A stretch of 64,000 bases of DNA from Streptomyces sp. NBC_00620 (GTDB lineage: Bacteria; Actinomycetota; Actinomycetes; Streptomycetales; Streptomycetaceae): assembly GCF_026341825.1 (NCBI RefSeq), contig NZ_JAPENY010000001.1:1240001-1304000 (forward strand), given 5' to 3'. Made by a program: the position numbers and the translations under genes. Below, in pieces: positions 51,434 to 59,920 of this stretch. Numbering within the stretch: the first letter of the stretch is position 1; each line of letters starts with the position of its first letter. Below the pieces are notes generated by a model. The model was given only the letters and a program-made list of their open reading frames with translations, made no database searches and was not told where the DNA came from.

Positions 51434-52389
51434 AGTGCTCGCTCCCCCATCAGACCGGCCGCGCCCTTGGCAAGCATCTCGGCAGCGAGTTCACGGCCGA
51501 GCGCCATTGCTTGGTCGTACGTCTCGGGCACGGGACCGGTGGTGGACAACTGCACCAGCGTCGAGCCGTCGGTCGTGCCGACGACGCCGCGCAGGCGCAT
51601 TTCCTTGACAATCTGCCCGTCGGCCAGCAGGTCGGCGAGTGCACCCACAGGTGCGCTGCAGCCGGCCTCCAGGGCGGCGAGCAGGGACCGTTCGGCGGTC
51701 ACGGCGGCCCGGGTGAGCGGGTCGTCGAGTTCGCCGAGCGCTGCGACGAGGTCCGCGTTGTCCGCGGCACACTCGATCGCCAGTGCCCCCTGGCCGGGGG
51801 CGGGCAAAACAGTGTCGACGGACAGGAAGTCCGTCACTTCCTCGATGCGACCGAGGCGGCTGAGTCCGGCGGCGGCGAGCACGACGGCGTCCAGTTCGCC
51901 CTTGTGCACGTATCCGATCCGGGTGTCGACGTTCCCCCGGATCGCGACCGTCTCGATCGTCATCCCGTGATTGCGCGCGTACGCGTTCAACTGGGCCATG
52001 CGGCGCGGCGAACCGGTGCCGACGCGGGCCCCGTTCGGCAGCTGCTCGAAGATGAGCCCGTCGCGGGCGACGAGCACGTCACGCGGGTCCTCACGCAGCG
52101 GTACGGCGGCCAGCGCGAGTGCCTCGGGCTGGCCGGTCGGCAGATCCTTGAGGGAGTGCACGGCGAAGTCGATGTCTCCGGCGAGGAGTGCGTCGCGCAG
52201 CGCGGTCACGAACACCCCCGTGCCGCCGATCTGCGCGAGGTTCTCGCGGGAGGTGTCGCCGTACGTCGTGATCTCAACGAGCTCGACTGGCCGTCCGGTC
52301 ACCTGCCTTACGGCGTCCGCCACCTGCCCGGACTGGGCCATGGCGAGTTTGCTTCGCCTGGTCCCCAGTCTCAAAGCCTGCTCACTCAT
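51430..52389 (-). CDS. hemC: Porphobilinogen deaminase (hydroxymethylbilane synthase)
   Basis: 319 residues. It polymerises four porphobilinogens on a dipyrromethane cofactor bound to the Cys in ALEAGCSAPVGALAD. The catalytic Asp is in DIDFAVHSLKDLP, and cofactor-binding Arg residues are in GTGSPRRMAQL and IRGNVDTRI. LPAPGQGALAIEC is also intact. Overlaps of four bases with hemA upstream and the cobA/hemD gene downstream show strict operon coupling. Confidence 0.98.
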   Translation of the reverse strand: MSEQALRLGTRRSKLAMAQSGQVADAVRQVTGRPVELVEITTYGDTSRENLAQIGGTGVFVTALRDALLAGDIDFAVHSLKDLPTGQPEALALAAVPLREDPRDVLVARDGLIFEQLPNGARVGTGSPRRMAQLNAYARNHGMTIETVAIRGNVDTRIGYVHKGELDAVVLAAAGLSRLGRIEEVTDFLSVDTVLPAPGQGALAIECAADNADLVAALGELDDPLTRAAVTAERSLLAALEAGCSAPVGALADLLADGQIVKEMRLRGVVGTTDGSTLVQLSTTGPVPETYDQAMALGRELAAEMLAKGAAGLMGERAL

Positions 52390-54278
52390 GCTCGCCCTCG
52401 GTTCTCGGCGCTCTCGGCGTTCTCGGTGGTATCGGTATTGCTGTCCTCGGCCCGTGAGACGGAGGCAACCGTCTCGGGGTCCAGGTCGAACAGGGTCCGC
52501 AGCGCGTCCGCGTACCCGGCGCCGCCAGGTTCGGCGGCGAGCTGCTTGACCCGTACGGTCGGCGCGTGCAGCAGCTTGTCCACCACGCGCCGCACGGTCT
52601 GGGTGATCTCCCCGCGCTGCTTCTCGTCGAGGCCGGGCAGCCGCCCGTCAAGGCGAGCGATCTCGTTCGCGACGACATCGGCGGCCATGGTCCGCAGCGC
52701 CACCACGGTGGGGGTGATGTGCGCGGCCCGCAGGGCGGCGCCGAAGGCGGCCACCTCGTCGGAGACGATCCGTTTCACCTGGTCCACATCGGCGGCCATC
52801 GGCGCATCCGCGGAGGCATCGGCGAGCGACTCGATGTCGACGAGCCGCACCCCGAGCAGCCGGTGCACGGCCGCGTCGATGTCGCGGGGCATCGCCAGGT
52901 CGAGGAGTGCGAGCACGGGAGCGGGCCGGGGGGCCTCGGCGACGGGCTCGGGCTTGCGGCGCTCGGGAACCCGGCCGACGGTGGCCGCGGTGGCGGCGAG
53001 CGCGGTGATGAGTTCGGCGTCGAGCGCGACTCCGAAGGTCGCGGCGGTGGCTCCCTGCGGGACGGCGGCAATGGCACCCGCCGCGTCCGGCGCCCCGGCG
53101 AAGCCGGTGGTGTCCAGGCCCTGCGCCTGCTCGGCTGCGGCCGCGGTCTCGGGCGAGCCGGCGAGGGCGGCCGTGCGACCGGATCCTGCGGCGCGCCCCG
53201 TCCCCTTGTCCACCCATGCCGCGTGCTGTTCCAGCTCGGCCGCGGCCATTCCGGCCACCGCCGCCTCGCCGAGGACCGAGAAGCCGGCGGTTCCCTGCAC
53301 GGCGGACAGGTCGAGCGGGCAGCCCTCTTCGCTTCCGACGCTGGTCGGCGCAAGGCCGTCCCGTACGCCGGCGGAGGCGGCCGTACGACCGGATCCTGCG
53401 CCCGGAGCCGTGCGGCGGGAGTCCGCGACCGGAGCCGTACGCCCCTCGATCGCGGCGGCGACGGAGTCGGCCGACAGGACGAGACCCGTCGCACCCGTAC
53501 AGGAGATGGCGATGTCGGCACGTGTCAGCTCGACCGGCACCGAGTCGATCGGTACCGCGCGGGCCAGCACGTCCGTTTCGTCGCTGTCGGTGAGGATCTC
53601 GGCGAGACGCTCGGCACGGTCGAGGGTGCGGTTGGCGACGACGATCTCGGCGACCCCGGCGCGCGCGAGCGTCGCGGCGGCCAGCGAGGACATGGAGCCG
53701 GCGCCGAGGACCAGCGCCCGCTTGCCCTTGAGCCAGGCGTCGACCGGAGCGCCGGATGCCAGCTGCTCCAGGCCGAAGGTGACCAGGGACTGGCCCGCAC
53801 GGTCGATGCCGGTCTCGGAGTGGGCGCGCTTGCCGACCCGCAGGGCCTGCTGGAACAGGTCGTTCAGCAGCCGGCCGGCGCTGTGCAGTTCCTGCCCGGT
53901 CGCGAGGGCGTCCTTGATCTGGCCGAGGATCTGCCCCTCGCCCACGACCATCGAGTCGAGGCCGCAGGCCACGGAGAACAGATGGTGGACGGCCCGGTCC
54001 TCGTAATGCACGTACAGGTGAGGCGTGAGCTCCTCGAGCCCGACCCCGCTGTGCTGGGCGAGCAGCGTGGACAGCTCGGCGACGCCCGCGTGGAACTTGT
54101 CCACGTCGGCGTACAGCTCGATCCGGTTGCAGGTCGCGAGCACCGCGGCCTCGGTGGCCGGTTCGGCGGCGAGGGTGTCCTGCAACAGCTTGACCTGCGC
54201 GTCCGCGGACAGCGCGGCCCGCTCCAGGACGCTGACCGGAGCGCTGCGGTGACTCAGCCCCACGACGAGGAGACTCAT
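52386..54278 (-). CDS. hemA: Glutamyl-tRNA reductase
   Basis: 630 residues. It reduces charged glutamyl-tRNA to glutamate-1-semialdehyde, the first committed heme step. Catalytic Cys50 lies in AAVLATCNRIELY. HLFSVACGLDSMVVGEGQIL is the tRNA/active-site region, and KRALVLGAGSMSSLAAATLA the NADPH fold. The C-terminal dimerisation helices have KRIVSDEVAAFGAAL and RRVVDKLLHAPTVRVKQLA. Between AISCTGATGLVLSADSVAAA and VLALLDLAMPRDID lies an Ala/Gly-rich insertion of roughly 170 residues, making it much longer than the roughly 430-residue norm. It overlaps rex and hemC by four bases each. Confidence 0.97.
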   Translation of the reverse strand: MSLLVVGLSHRSAPVSVLERAALSADAQVKLLQDTLAAEPATEAAVLATCNRIELYADVDKFHAGVAELSTLLAQHSGVGLEELTPHLYVHYEDRAVHHLFSVACGLDSMVVGEGQILGQIKDALATGQELHSAGRLLNDLFQQALRVGKRAHSETGIDRAGQSLVTFGLEQLASGAPVDAWLKGKRALVLGAGSMSSLAAATLARAGVAEIVVANRTLDRAERLAEILTDSDETDVLARAVPIDSVPVELTRADIAISCTGATGLVLSADSVAAAIEGRTAPVADSRRTAPGAGSGRTAASAGVRDGLAPTSVGSEEGCPLDLSAVQGTAGFSVLGEAAVAGMAAAELEQHAAWVDKGTGRAAGSGRTAALAGSPETAAAAEQAQGLDTTGFAGAPDAAGAIAAVPQGATAATFGVALDAELITALAATAATVGRVPERRKPEPVAEAPRPAPVLALLDLAMPRDIDAAVHRLLGVRLVDIESLADASADAPMAADVDQVKRIVSDEVAAFGAALRAAHITPTVVALRTMAADVVANEIARLDGRLPGLDEKQRGEITQTVRRVVDKLLHAPTVRVKQLAAEPGGAGYADALRTLFDLDPETVASVSRAEDSNTDTTENAESAENRGRA

Positions 54279-55036
54279 GCCGGCATCACGGCGGGGACGT
54301 CCCCGTCAGGTCCTTTGCCGGAGTTCTCCTGAGCGGCCGGGTGCACGGCGGCCGCGGCCTGCGCCTCGGCCTCCTCGCCGGCCTTGCGCTGCTCGTGGAA
54401 GGCGAGGATCTGCAGCTCGATGGAGAGATCGACCTTGCGTACGTCGACACCGTCCGGGACGGTCAGGACGGTCGGCGCGAAGTTGAGGATGGAGGTGACC
54501 CCGGCGGCGACGAGCCGGTCGCACACTGCCTGGGCGACGCCCGGCGGGGTCGTGATGACGCCGATGGAGACGCCGTTCTCGTCGATGATCTTCTCGAGGC
54601 CGTCGCTGTGCTGCACGGCGATCCCGGCGACCTGCTTGCCCGACATCTCGGGATCGGCGTCGATCAGCGCGGCGACCCTGAACCCACGGGAGGCGAACCC
54701 GCCGTAGTTGGCCAGCGCGGCGCCGAGGTTACCGATACCGACGATCACGACCGGCCAGTCCTGGGTCAGGCCCAGCTCGCGGGAGATCTGGTACACGAGA
54801 TACTCGACGTCGTACCCCACACCACGCGTCCCGTAGGAGCCGAGGTAGGAGAAATCCTTGCGCAGCTTCGCGGAGTTGACCCCCGCGGCGGCCGCGAGCT
54901 CCTCGGAGGAGACCGTGGGTACCGAGCGCTCCGACAGTGCGGTGAGGGCGCGGAGGTACAGCGGAAGACGGGCGACGGTGGCCTCGGGAATCCCTCGGCT
55001 GCGGGTCGCCGGTCGGTGAGTTCGGCCAGTTGCCAC
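54275..55036 (-). CDS. rex: Redox-sensing transcriptional repressor Rex
   Basis: 253 residues from a GTG with GCAGGAG upstream; the frame continues upstream through its own operator, so the long version is rejected. The winged helix includes VSSEELAAAAGVNSAKLRKD and FSYLGSYGTRGVGYDVEYL. The NAD(H)-binding fold has VVIVGIGNLGAALANYGGF, and ITTPPGVAQAVCDRLVAAGV follows. Rex represses respiratory genes and leaves DNA when NADH/NAD rises. As first gene of rex-hemA-hemC-cobA/hemD it links heme synthesis to redox state. The C-terminal 30 residues are an Ala-rich tail. Confidence 0.97.
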   Translation of the reverse strand: MATGRTHRPATRSRGIPEATVARLPLYLRALTALSERSVPTVSSEELAAAAGVNSAKLRKDFSYLGSYGTRGVGYDVEYLVYQISRELGLTQDWPVVIVGIGNLGAALANYGGFASRGFRVAALIDADPEMSGKQVAGIAVQHSDGLEKIIDENGVSIGVITTPPGVAQAVCDRLVAAGVTSILNFAPTVLTVPDGVDVRKVDLSIELQILAFHEQRKAGEEAEAQAAAAVHPAAQENSGKGPDGDVPAVMPA

Positions 55037-55112
55037 GGTGCTCCTGCGGGTAGCGCGGGGCTGCAGGCGGTCACACTTACCTAGACCGCCCCGTCGAATG
55101 CAGGCTATGTCT

Positions 55113-55130
55113 TTGTGAACGCGTGCACAA
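55113..55130. promoter_or_regulatory. Rex operator (ROP)
   Basis: TTGTGAACGCGTGCACAA, an almost perfect 18-bp palindrome fitting the Rex consensus TGTGAAC-n3-TTCACA except for one base. It is 77 bases upstream of the rex start, fitting autoregulation of the rex-hem operon. The rest of the 324-base gap holds no gene. Confidence 0.9.
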
Positions 55131-55360
55131 AGATGGTGTCCGATTTGCCCGGCCAACGTGACCGGGGTCACGCACGCCCGGCGCGCGGTTATGGAACCGG
55201 CGCGCGGACACTTTCGTTCCTCGCCTGAAGGGGGCAAAACCGCACACTCTCCTCAACGCATCCCGCCCCCGAGACCAATCGCCGTCGATCCTAGGCGACT
55301 TTCCGGACCACTTGGACTACTCAGTCAGGCCACGATGGGGCCACGATCCGCCTCCCGTCA

Positions 55361-55660
55361 CTATGTGAGGGCTTTGCGAAGGCGCTCCTCGTTCACCCTC
55401 CAGAACGTGTGCTGAGCGCCGTCGACCAGCACGACCGGGATCTGCTCCCAGTACGCGCGGTACAGCGCCTCGTCCGTACTGATGTCCTTCTGCTCCCAGA
55501 CGACCCCGAGCTCGTCGCAGACCCTCGCGACCACTTCCTGTGCGTCATCGCACAGATGACATCCGGGCTTCCTGATCAGCGTGACCAGCCGCTGCTCGCC
55601 GGGAACCCCGGCCTCCGCCTTCTCCGTACGACGCCCACCGCGCCGGAACATGGAACTCAT
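55361..55660 (-). CDS. Glutaredoxin-like thiol-disulfide protein
   Basis: 99 residues from the inner ATG (MSSMFRRGGRR); an ATG nine bases upstream is an alternative but its ribosome site is too close. The thioredoxin-fold active site is RKPGCHLCDDAQEVV, a CxxC. WEQIPVVLVDGAQHTFW holds the cis-Pro region. It belongs to the DUF836/glutaredoxin-like group. Its place between rex and the HAD gene is typical of Streptomyces; it probably maintains cytoplasmic thiols. Confidence 0.88.
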   Translation of the reverse strand: MSSMFRRGGRRTEKAEAGVPGEQRLVTLIRKPGCHLCDDAQEVVARVCDELGVVWEQKDISTDEALYRAYWEQIPVVLVDGAQHTFWRVNEERLRKALT

Positions 55661-55828
55661 ACCTGCCATTCTCCCGCCGCCCGCGGCCCGCGGGACCCCT
55701 CGGTAGCGCCACCATCCCCATCCGACACACCGGCCAGATCACTTCTTTAACGACTCGGTCGCGGAGAGTTCACAGCCTCGAATCCTCACGACTCCGGAAC
55801 CACCGAACAAACTGGCTATGCTCACGAC

Positions 55829-56770
55829 ATGGCCGCTCTCGGATGGCTCACTCCCCGTAGGCGCTCCGCCACCGCGCGGAGCGTCTTGGCAGGCGAGGCC
55901 TCGGCGGAGGCAGCGCGCAAAACCTCCCAGGAGCAGGAGGAACTCGCGCACGAAGCCGCGCCCGACGCCCCCGCCGAACCGGACTTCCCGGTGCTCGGCG
56001 ACGACAAGGCAGCCGCCTTCTTCGACCTCGACAACACCGTGATGCAGGGCGCCGCGCTCTTCCACTTCGGCCGCGGCCTGCACAAGCGGAAGTTCTTCGA
56101 GACGCGCGATCTCGCCAAATTCGCCTGGCAGCAGGCGTGGTTCAGACTGGCGGGCGTCGAGGACCCGGAGCACATGCAGGAGGCCCGCGACTCGGCCCTG
56201 TCGATCGTGAAGGGCCACCGTGTCGCCGAGCTGATGTCCATCGGCGAGGAGATCTACGACGAGTACATGGCCGAGCGCATCTGGCCTGGCACCCGCGCAC
56301 TGGCCGAAGCGCACCTGGACGCCGGCCAGAAGGTGTGGCTGGTCACGGCCGCCCCGGTCGAGATCGCAACGGTGATCGCCCGCCGTCTGGGCCTGACCGG
56401 CGCACTCGGCACGGTCGCGGAATCCGTGAACGGCGTCTACACGGGCAAGCTCGTCGGCGAACCGCTGCACGGCCCCGCCAAGGCGGAAGCGGTACGAGCC
56501 CTGGCCGCCGCGGAGGGCCTGGACCTCTCCCGCTGCGCCGCCTACAGCGACTCCCACAACGACATCCCCATGCTCTCCCTGGTGGGCCACCCCTACGCCA
56601 TCAACCCCGACACCAAGCTCCGCAAACACGCCCGCAACCTGGAATGGCGCCTACGCGACTACCGCACAGGCCGCAAAGCAGCCAAGGTAGGCATCCCAGC
56701 CGCAGCAGGAGTAGGCGCAGTAGCAGGCGGCACAGCAGCAGCAATCGCCCTGCACCGCCGCCGCCGCTGA
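55829..56770 (+). CDS. HAD-superfamily phosphatase (subfamily IB, SerB-like)
   Basis: 313 residues. The nucleophile motif is AAFFDLDNTVMQG, motif II VWLVTAAPVEIA, the conserved Lys in GPAKAEAVRAL and the metal motif AYSDSHNDIPMLSLVG. After these comes YAINPDTKLRKHARNLEWRL, as in the CicA/SerB-like subgroup. The N-terminal 55 residues are polar and probably disordered; the C-terminus has a hydrophobic stretch (GIPAAAGVGAVAGGTAAAIA) followed by Arg residues, a possible membrane tail. TATGCT lies six bases before the ATG, so a leaderless start is likely. Confidence 0.92.
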   Translation: MAALGWLTPRRRSATARSVLAGEASAEAARKTSQEQEELAHEAAPDAPAEPDFPVLGDDKAAAFFDLDNTVMQGAALFHFGRGLHKRKFFETRDLAKFAWQQAWFRLAGVEDPEHMQEARDSALSIVKGHRVAELMSIGEEIYDEYMAERIWPGTRALAEAHLDAGQKVWLVTAAPVEIATVIARRLGLTGALGTVAESVNGVYTGKLVGEPLHGPAKAEAVRALAAAEGLDLSRCAAYSDSHNDIPMLSLVGHPYAINPDTKLRKHARNLEWRLRDYRTGRKAAKVGIPAAAGVGAVAGGTAAAIALHRRRR

Positions 56771-56924
56771 AGCGATGCCGTCCCGTCCGACGCACGAGGA
56801 CGGTGCGGTGACACCACCCCGATCCGCCACCCACCCGCGGGAACTGCGCGCTTCAACCCCGTCCGAGCAACGCCGACGCGCCTGACTCTTGAGTACGAGT
56901 CAGCACCATCCCGCCCCCCCACCC

Positions 56925-57185
56925 ACCCACCCCGTGGAGGCTCCGCTCTTCAGCCCCGGCCGGGGGAGAGCTTTCAGCCCGTCCGACGTCCGAGGACGAG
57001 GCGGCGCCATCCCGATCCCCCACCCACCCGTGGGGGCTGCACTCTTCACCCCCGGGCCAGGGAAGATCTTCCAGCCCGTCCGGCGTTTGAGGACGAGCGC
57101 GTCAGCGCGATGCGGGGGTCTGGGGGCGGCAGCCCCCAGGAACAAGGGACGGGTAGGGGCGGAGGGGGCGAAAAACCCACGCCCC
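56925..57185 (-). repeat. Dispersed intergenic repeat, copy 4 (composite)
   Basis: Same units as copy 3 in the opposite orientation: a core (CAGCCCGTCCGACGTCCGAG), the GTGGGGGCTGCACTCTTCA unit, a second core (CAGCCCGTCCGGCGTTTGAG) and the GGGGGCGGCAGCCCCC hairpin. It lies in the 758-base gap between the HAD gene and bldN; bases 57186-57528 form the bldN upstream region with no gene seen. Confidence 0.85.
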
Positions 57186-57528
57186 AGCCCACACTCTTCC
57201 GGATGCTCATGACACGGCAGGAACCCGGCAATCCCACGTTCCTACCCGCGCAACGCCCCCGCCAGTCCCGTTAACCACAGACGACCACAACACGCCCCGC
57301 ACTCAAACGGAACCCGGACCCAAACGATCAACAAACGGTCACCGTCCGGCACTTGAATCGGCGTCAATAGGCAACAGAAGCGACGCAATCGGTGATTTGA
57401 GCAACTCGGTGTAGCGCTGCCTGTACGAAGCGTTATTCTCCTCAGACGCAAACCGCCACCCCTCCGTCGCTACGACGGGTGAACGGTTCCGCACTGAACG
57501 TGATGGAAGCTCTGCCTCTGGGAGTCCC

Positions 57529-58299
57529 GTGTACTCACACGTCGGGGTTGACGCCTCGGGCCTGGCTACGCTGCGCGCAACGGTTCTGGACCGCTTGCGC
57601 GGCTTCGTCCCCACCGCGTACGCCGTCCCCGCCTTCGCCGGCCCCGCGCCCGTCGGCCCTTGTTACGCCCTGGCCGACGGAAGCGCGGCGGTCGGCAGAC
57701 GGGGCCGCTCGAGCTCGGCCACCACCGCACGCCGCCCGGCCGCAGACAGCGACAGCGCCCGGATGATGGAACTCGTGGAGCGCGCCCAAGCGGGCGAGGC
57801 CGACGCCTTCGGCCGTCTCTACGACCAGTACAGCGACACCGTGTACCGCTACATCTATTACCGCGTCGGCGGAAAGGCGACCGCGGAAGACCTCACCAGC
57901 GAGACGTTCCTGCGCGCCCTGCGCCGCATCGGAACCTTCACCTGGCAGGGCCGCGACTTCGGCGCCTGGCTGGTGACCATCGCCCGCAACCTGGTCGCCG
58001 ACCACTTCAAGTCCAGCCGCTTCCGGCTGGAAGTGACCACCGGCGACATGCTCGACTCGAACGATGTCGAGCGCAGCCCCGAGGACTCCGTCCTGGAGTC
58101 GCTGTCGAACGCGGCACTGCTGGATGCCGTACGACGGCTCAATCCCCAGCAGCAGGAGTGCGTCACCCTGCGCTTCCTCCAGGGGCTCTCGGTCGCCGAG
58201 ACCGCCCGCGTGATGGGCAAGAACGAGGGCGCGATCAAGACCCTCCAGTACCGGGCGGTCCGCACGCTGGCCCGGCTTCTTCCGGACGACGCTCGCTGA
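57529..58299 (+). CDS. bldN: Developmental ECF sigma factor BldN (pro-protein)
   Basis: 256 residues. The first about 85 residues (YSHVGVDASGLATLRATVL, VPTAYAVPAFAGP) are the long N-terminal extension characteristic of BldN, removed by proteolysis to give active sigma. Region 2 follows (AFGRLYDQYSDTVYRYIYYR, FLRALRRIGTFTWQGRDFGA, DHFKSSRF), then region 4 (RLNPQQQECVTLRFLQG, VMGKNEGAIKTLQYR). BldN drives genes for aerial growth, including bldM and those for chaplins and rodlins. GTG start. rsbN, its anti-sigma gene, follows with its own promoter. Confidence 0.97.
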   Translation: MYSHVGVDASGLATLRATVLDRLRGFVPTAYAVPAFAGPAPVGPCYALADGSAAVGRRGRSSSATTARRPAADSDSARMMELVERAQAGEADAFGRLYDQYSDTVYRYIYYRVGGKATAEDLTSETFLRALRRIGTFTWQGRDFGAWLVTIARNLVADHFKSSRFRLEVTTGDMLDSNDVERSPEDSVLESLSNAALLDAVRRLNPQQQECVTLRFLQGLSVAETARVMGKNEGAIKTLQYRAVRTLARLLPDDAR

Positions 58300-58404
58300 A
58301 GCCCGTACACCGGCACAAACGCCATAGCGATCCCACACGTTCAGCGACGCTCAACTCACCGTCCGTAAAAGTCTGTTGACTTCGCGGTCCGATCATCCGT
58401 CGTC

Positions 58405-58433
58405 CGTAACCCAAGTGCCGCGACGCTCGTTGT
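58405..58433 (+). promoter_or_regulatory. Candidate sigma-BldN promoter of rsbN
   Basis: CGTAAC, 17 bases, CGTTGT, about 130 bases upstream of rsbN. An AAC-containing -35 and CGTT -10 suit an ECF sigma factor, and rsbN is known to be transcribed by sigma-BldN in Streptomyces. The exact consensus is from memory. Confidence 0.55.
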
Positions 58434-58563
58434 GCGGGATACAGGCTCCCTGTGGTCACTCCCTGGCCGCCACCGATCACTCGATCGTGTGGATGTGGTC
58501 AGGGAGTGCAACCCTCAGGACCCCCTGGGGAGTCGACCGTCATGATGAGAGGAGGTGCCGCCA

Positions 58564-59793
58564 GTGATCGCGAACGTATCGGCACACCGGCGGGCGAACG
58601 CCTTCGCCCTGGCCCTGGAGGAGCAGTCCGACCAGGGCACGGCGGCCGAGCAGCCCGATGGGTCGGCACCGTCCCAGGCTGCGTCGGAACAGACCGAGCA
58701 GGGCCTGCTGTTGGCCCTCGCCACCGGTCTCGGCGAGCTGCCCAAACCGGGGCTGGACCCCGGGGTCAAAGTCGTGCAGCGAGCCCAGCTCGTGGCCGCG
58801 ATGGAGGCGATGCTGCTGGAGGGCACCGCCTCGGGAGGCGAGGGTTTGGGCCCTTCGGTGCCCGAGCAGCGCTCCCGCAGGGGCGCGCACCGGGCGACCG
58901 GGCTGGGGAAGTTGCGGCCCCGTTCCAGGCTGTCGAAGGGGCTCGCCGCGGGCGGGCTCACCGTCAGTGTGGCCGCGGGAGCCTTCGGCGGCGTGGCCGC
59001 TGCCAGCTCCGACGCCCTTCCCGGTGACTCGCTCTACGGGCTGAAGCGCGGCATGGAGGACATCAAGCTGGGCCTGGCCCACGGCGACAGTGACCGGGGC
59101 GAGCTCTACCTCGACCAGGCCTCGACCCGGCTCAGCGAGGCACGCCGACTGATGGAGCGCGACCGTTCCGGGCAGCTCGACCACGAGTCCCTGGGCGAGA
59201 TCCGCCGCGCCCTGTCGGGCATGCAGCACGACGCGGCCGAGGGCCACCGTTTGCTGCACGAGGCGTACCAGCGGGACGGCTCACTGGGCCCCATCCAGGC
59301 CCTGTCCGCCTTCTCGCAGTCCCACCGAGAAGCCTGGGGCATGCTGCGAGACCGGCTGCCCGTGCAGCTCGGCGACGTGAGCAGCCAGGTCTCGTCGGTC
59401 TTCGACGCCATAGACGACGAGGTCGACCCGCTGCGCTCGCTGCTCCCGCAGCCTCCCGTGCAGGAGGGCACGGGCCGCCACCGCGGCTCCAGTTCCGACT
59501 CCACGGGCTCCTCCGGTACGGACCGTCCGGCGCCCAGCGCCACCAGCGGCGGTTCCTCCACCGGCAGCCAGAGCAGCGGCAAACCCAAGCCGTCCACCTC
59601 TGACAGCCAGGACGAGGGCCTGCTCGGCGGCAACACGGGCGGCCTCCTGGACCCGCCCGAGGACACCACCGGCTCAGCCTCCCCGTCCACCGGCAATGGC
59701 ACTCCGTCCGCCGGCGAACCGGACGTCACCCTGCCGCCGCTCCTCCCGGGCCTGCTCCCGGGCCTGGGCATCGACAGCGAGGACGCGAGCTAG
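58564..59793 (+). CDS. rsbN: Anti-sigma factor RsbN (DUF5667 protein)
   Basis: 409 residues from a GTG preceded by GAGAGGAGG. The cytoplasmic N-terminal part (residues 1-120, HRRANAFALALEEQSD, EQTEQGLLLALATGLGELPK) is the sigma-binding region. A membrane helix (about 128-148, LAAGGLTVSVAAGAFGGVAA) leads to an outer DUF5667 domain (LPGDSLYGLKRGMEDIKLGL, ELYLDQASTRLSEARRLM). A Ser/Pro/Gly-rich tail ends the protein. It holds BldN at the membrane until development proceeds. Confidence 0.94.
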   Translation: MIANVSAHRRANAFALALEEQSDQGTAAEQPDGSAPSQAASEQTEQGLLLALATGLGELPKPGLDPGVKVVQRAQLVAAMEAMLLEGTASGGEGLGPSVPEQRSRRGAHRATGLGKLRPRSRLSKGLAAGGLTVSVAAGAFGGVAAASSDALPGDSLYGLKRGMEDIKLGLAHGDSDRGELYLDQASTRLSEARRLMERDRSGQLDHESLGEIRRALSGMQHDAAEGHRLLHEAYQRDGSLGPIQALSAFSQSHREAWGMLRDRLPVQLGDVSSQVSSVFDAIDDEVDPLRSLLPQPPVQEGTGRHRGSSSDSTGSSGTDRPAPSATSGGSSTGSQSSGKPKPSTSDSQDEGLLGGNTGGLLDPPEDTTGSASPSTGNGTPSAGEPDVTLPPLLPGLLPGLGIDSEDAS

Positions 59794-59803
59794 ACCGAAG
59801 GTG

Positions 59804-59857
59804 CTGTACGGCGGTGGGGGCGCCCTTCCTGAGAAGGGCGCCCCCACCGCCGTACAG
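59804..59857. terminator. Strong bidirectional hairpin between rsbN and the acyltransferase gene
   Basis: A perfect 25-bp stem (first bases CTGTACGGCGGTGGGGGCGC) with a CTGA loop, 10 bases after the rsbN stop; it serves both convergent genes. Confidence 0.93.
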
Positions 59858-59886
59858 GCGCGTAATCAGAAGAAACGTATGTGCAT

Positions 59887-59920
59887 GATCAGAAGAACAC
59901 CGGCCGGATCAGAAGAACAC
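59887..59920. repeat. Short tandem duplication at the 3' end of the acyltransferase gene
   Basis: GATCAGAAGAACAC occurs twice with a 20-base period (59887 and 59907), with a partial third copy near 59864. The second copy includes the gene's own stop codon. Confidence 0.8.
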
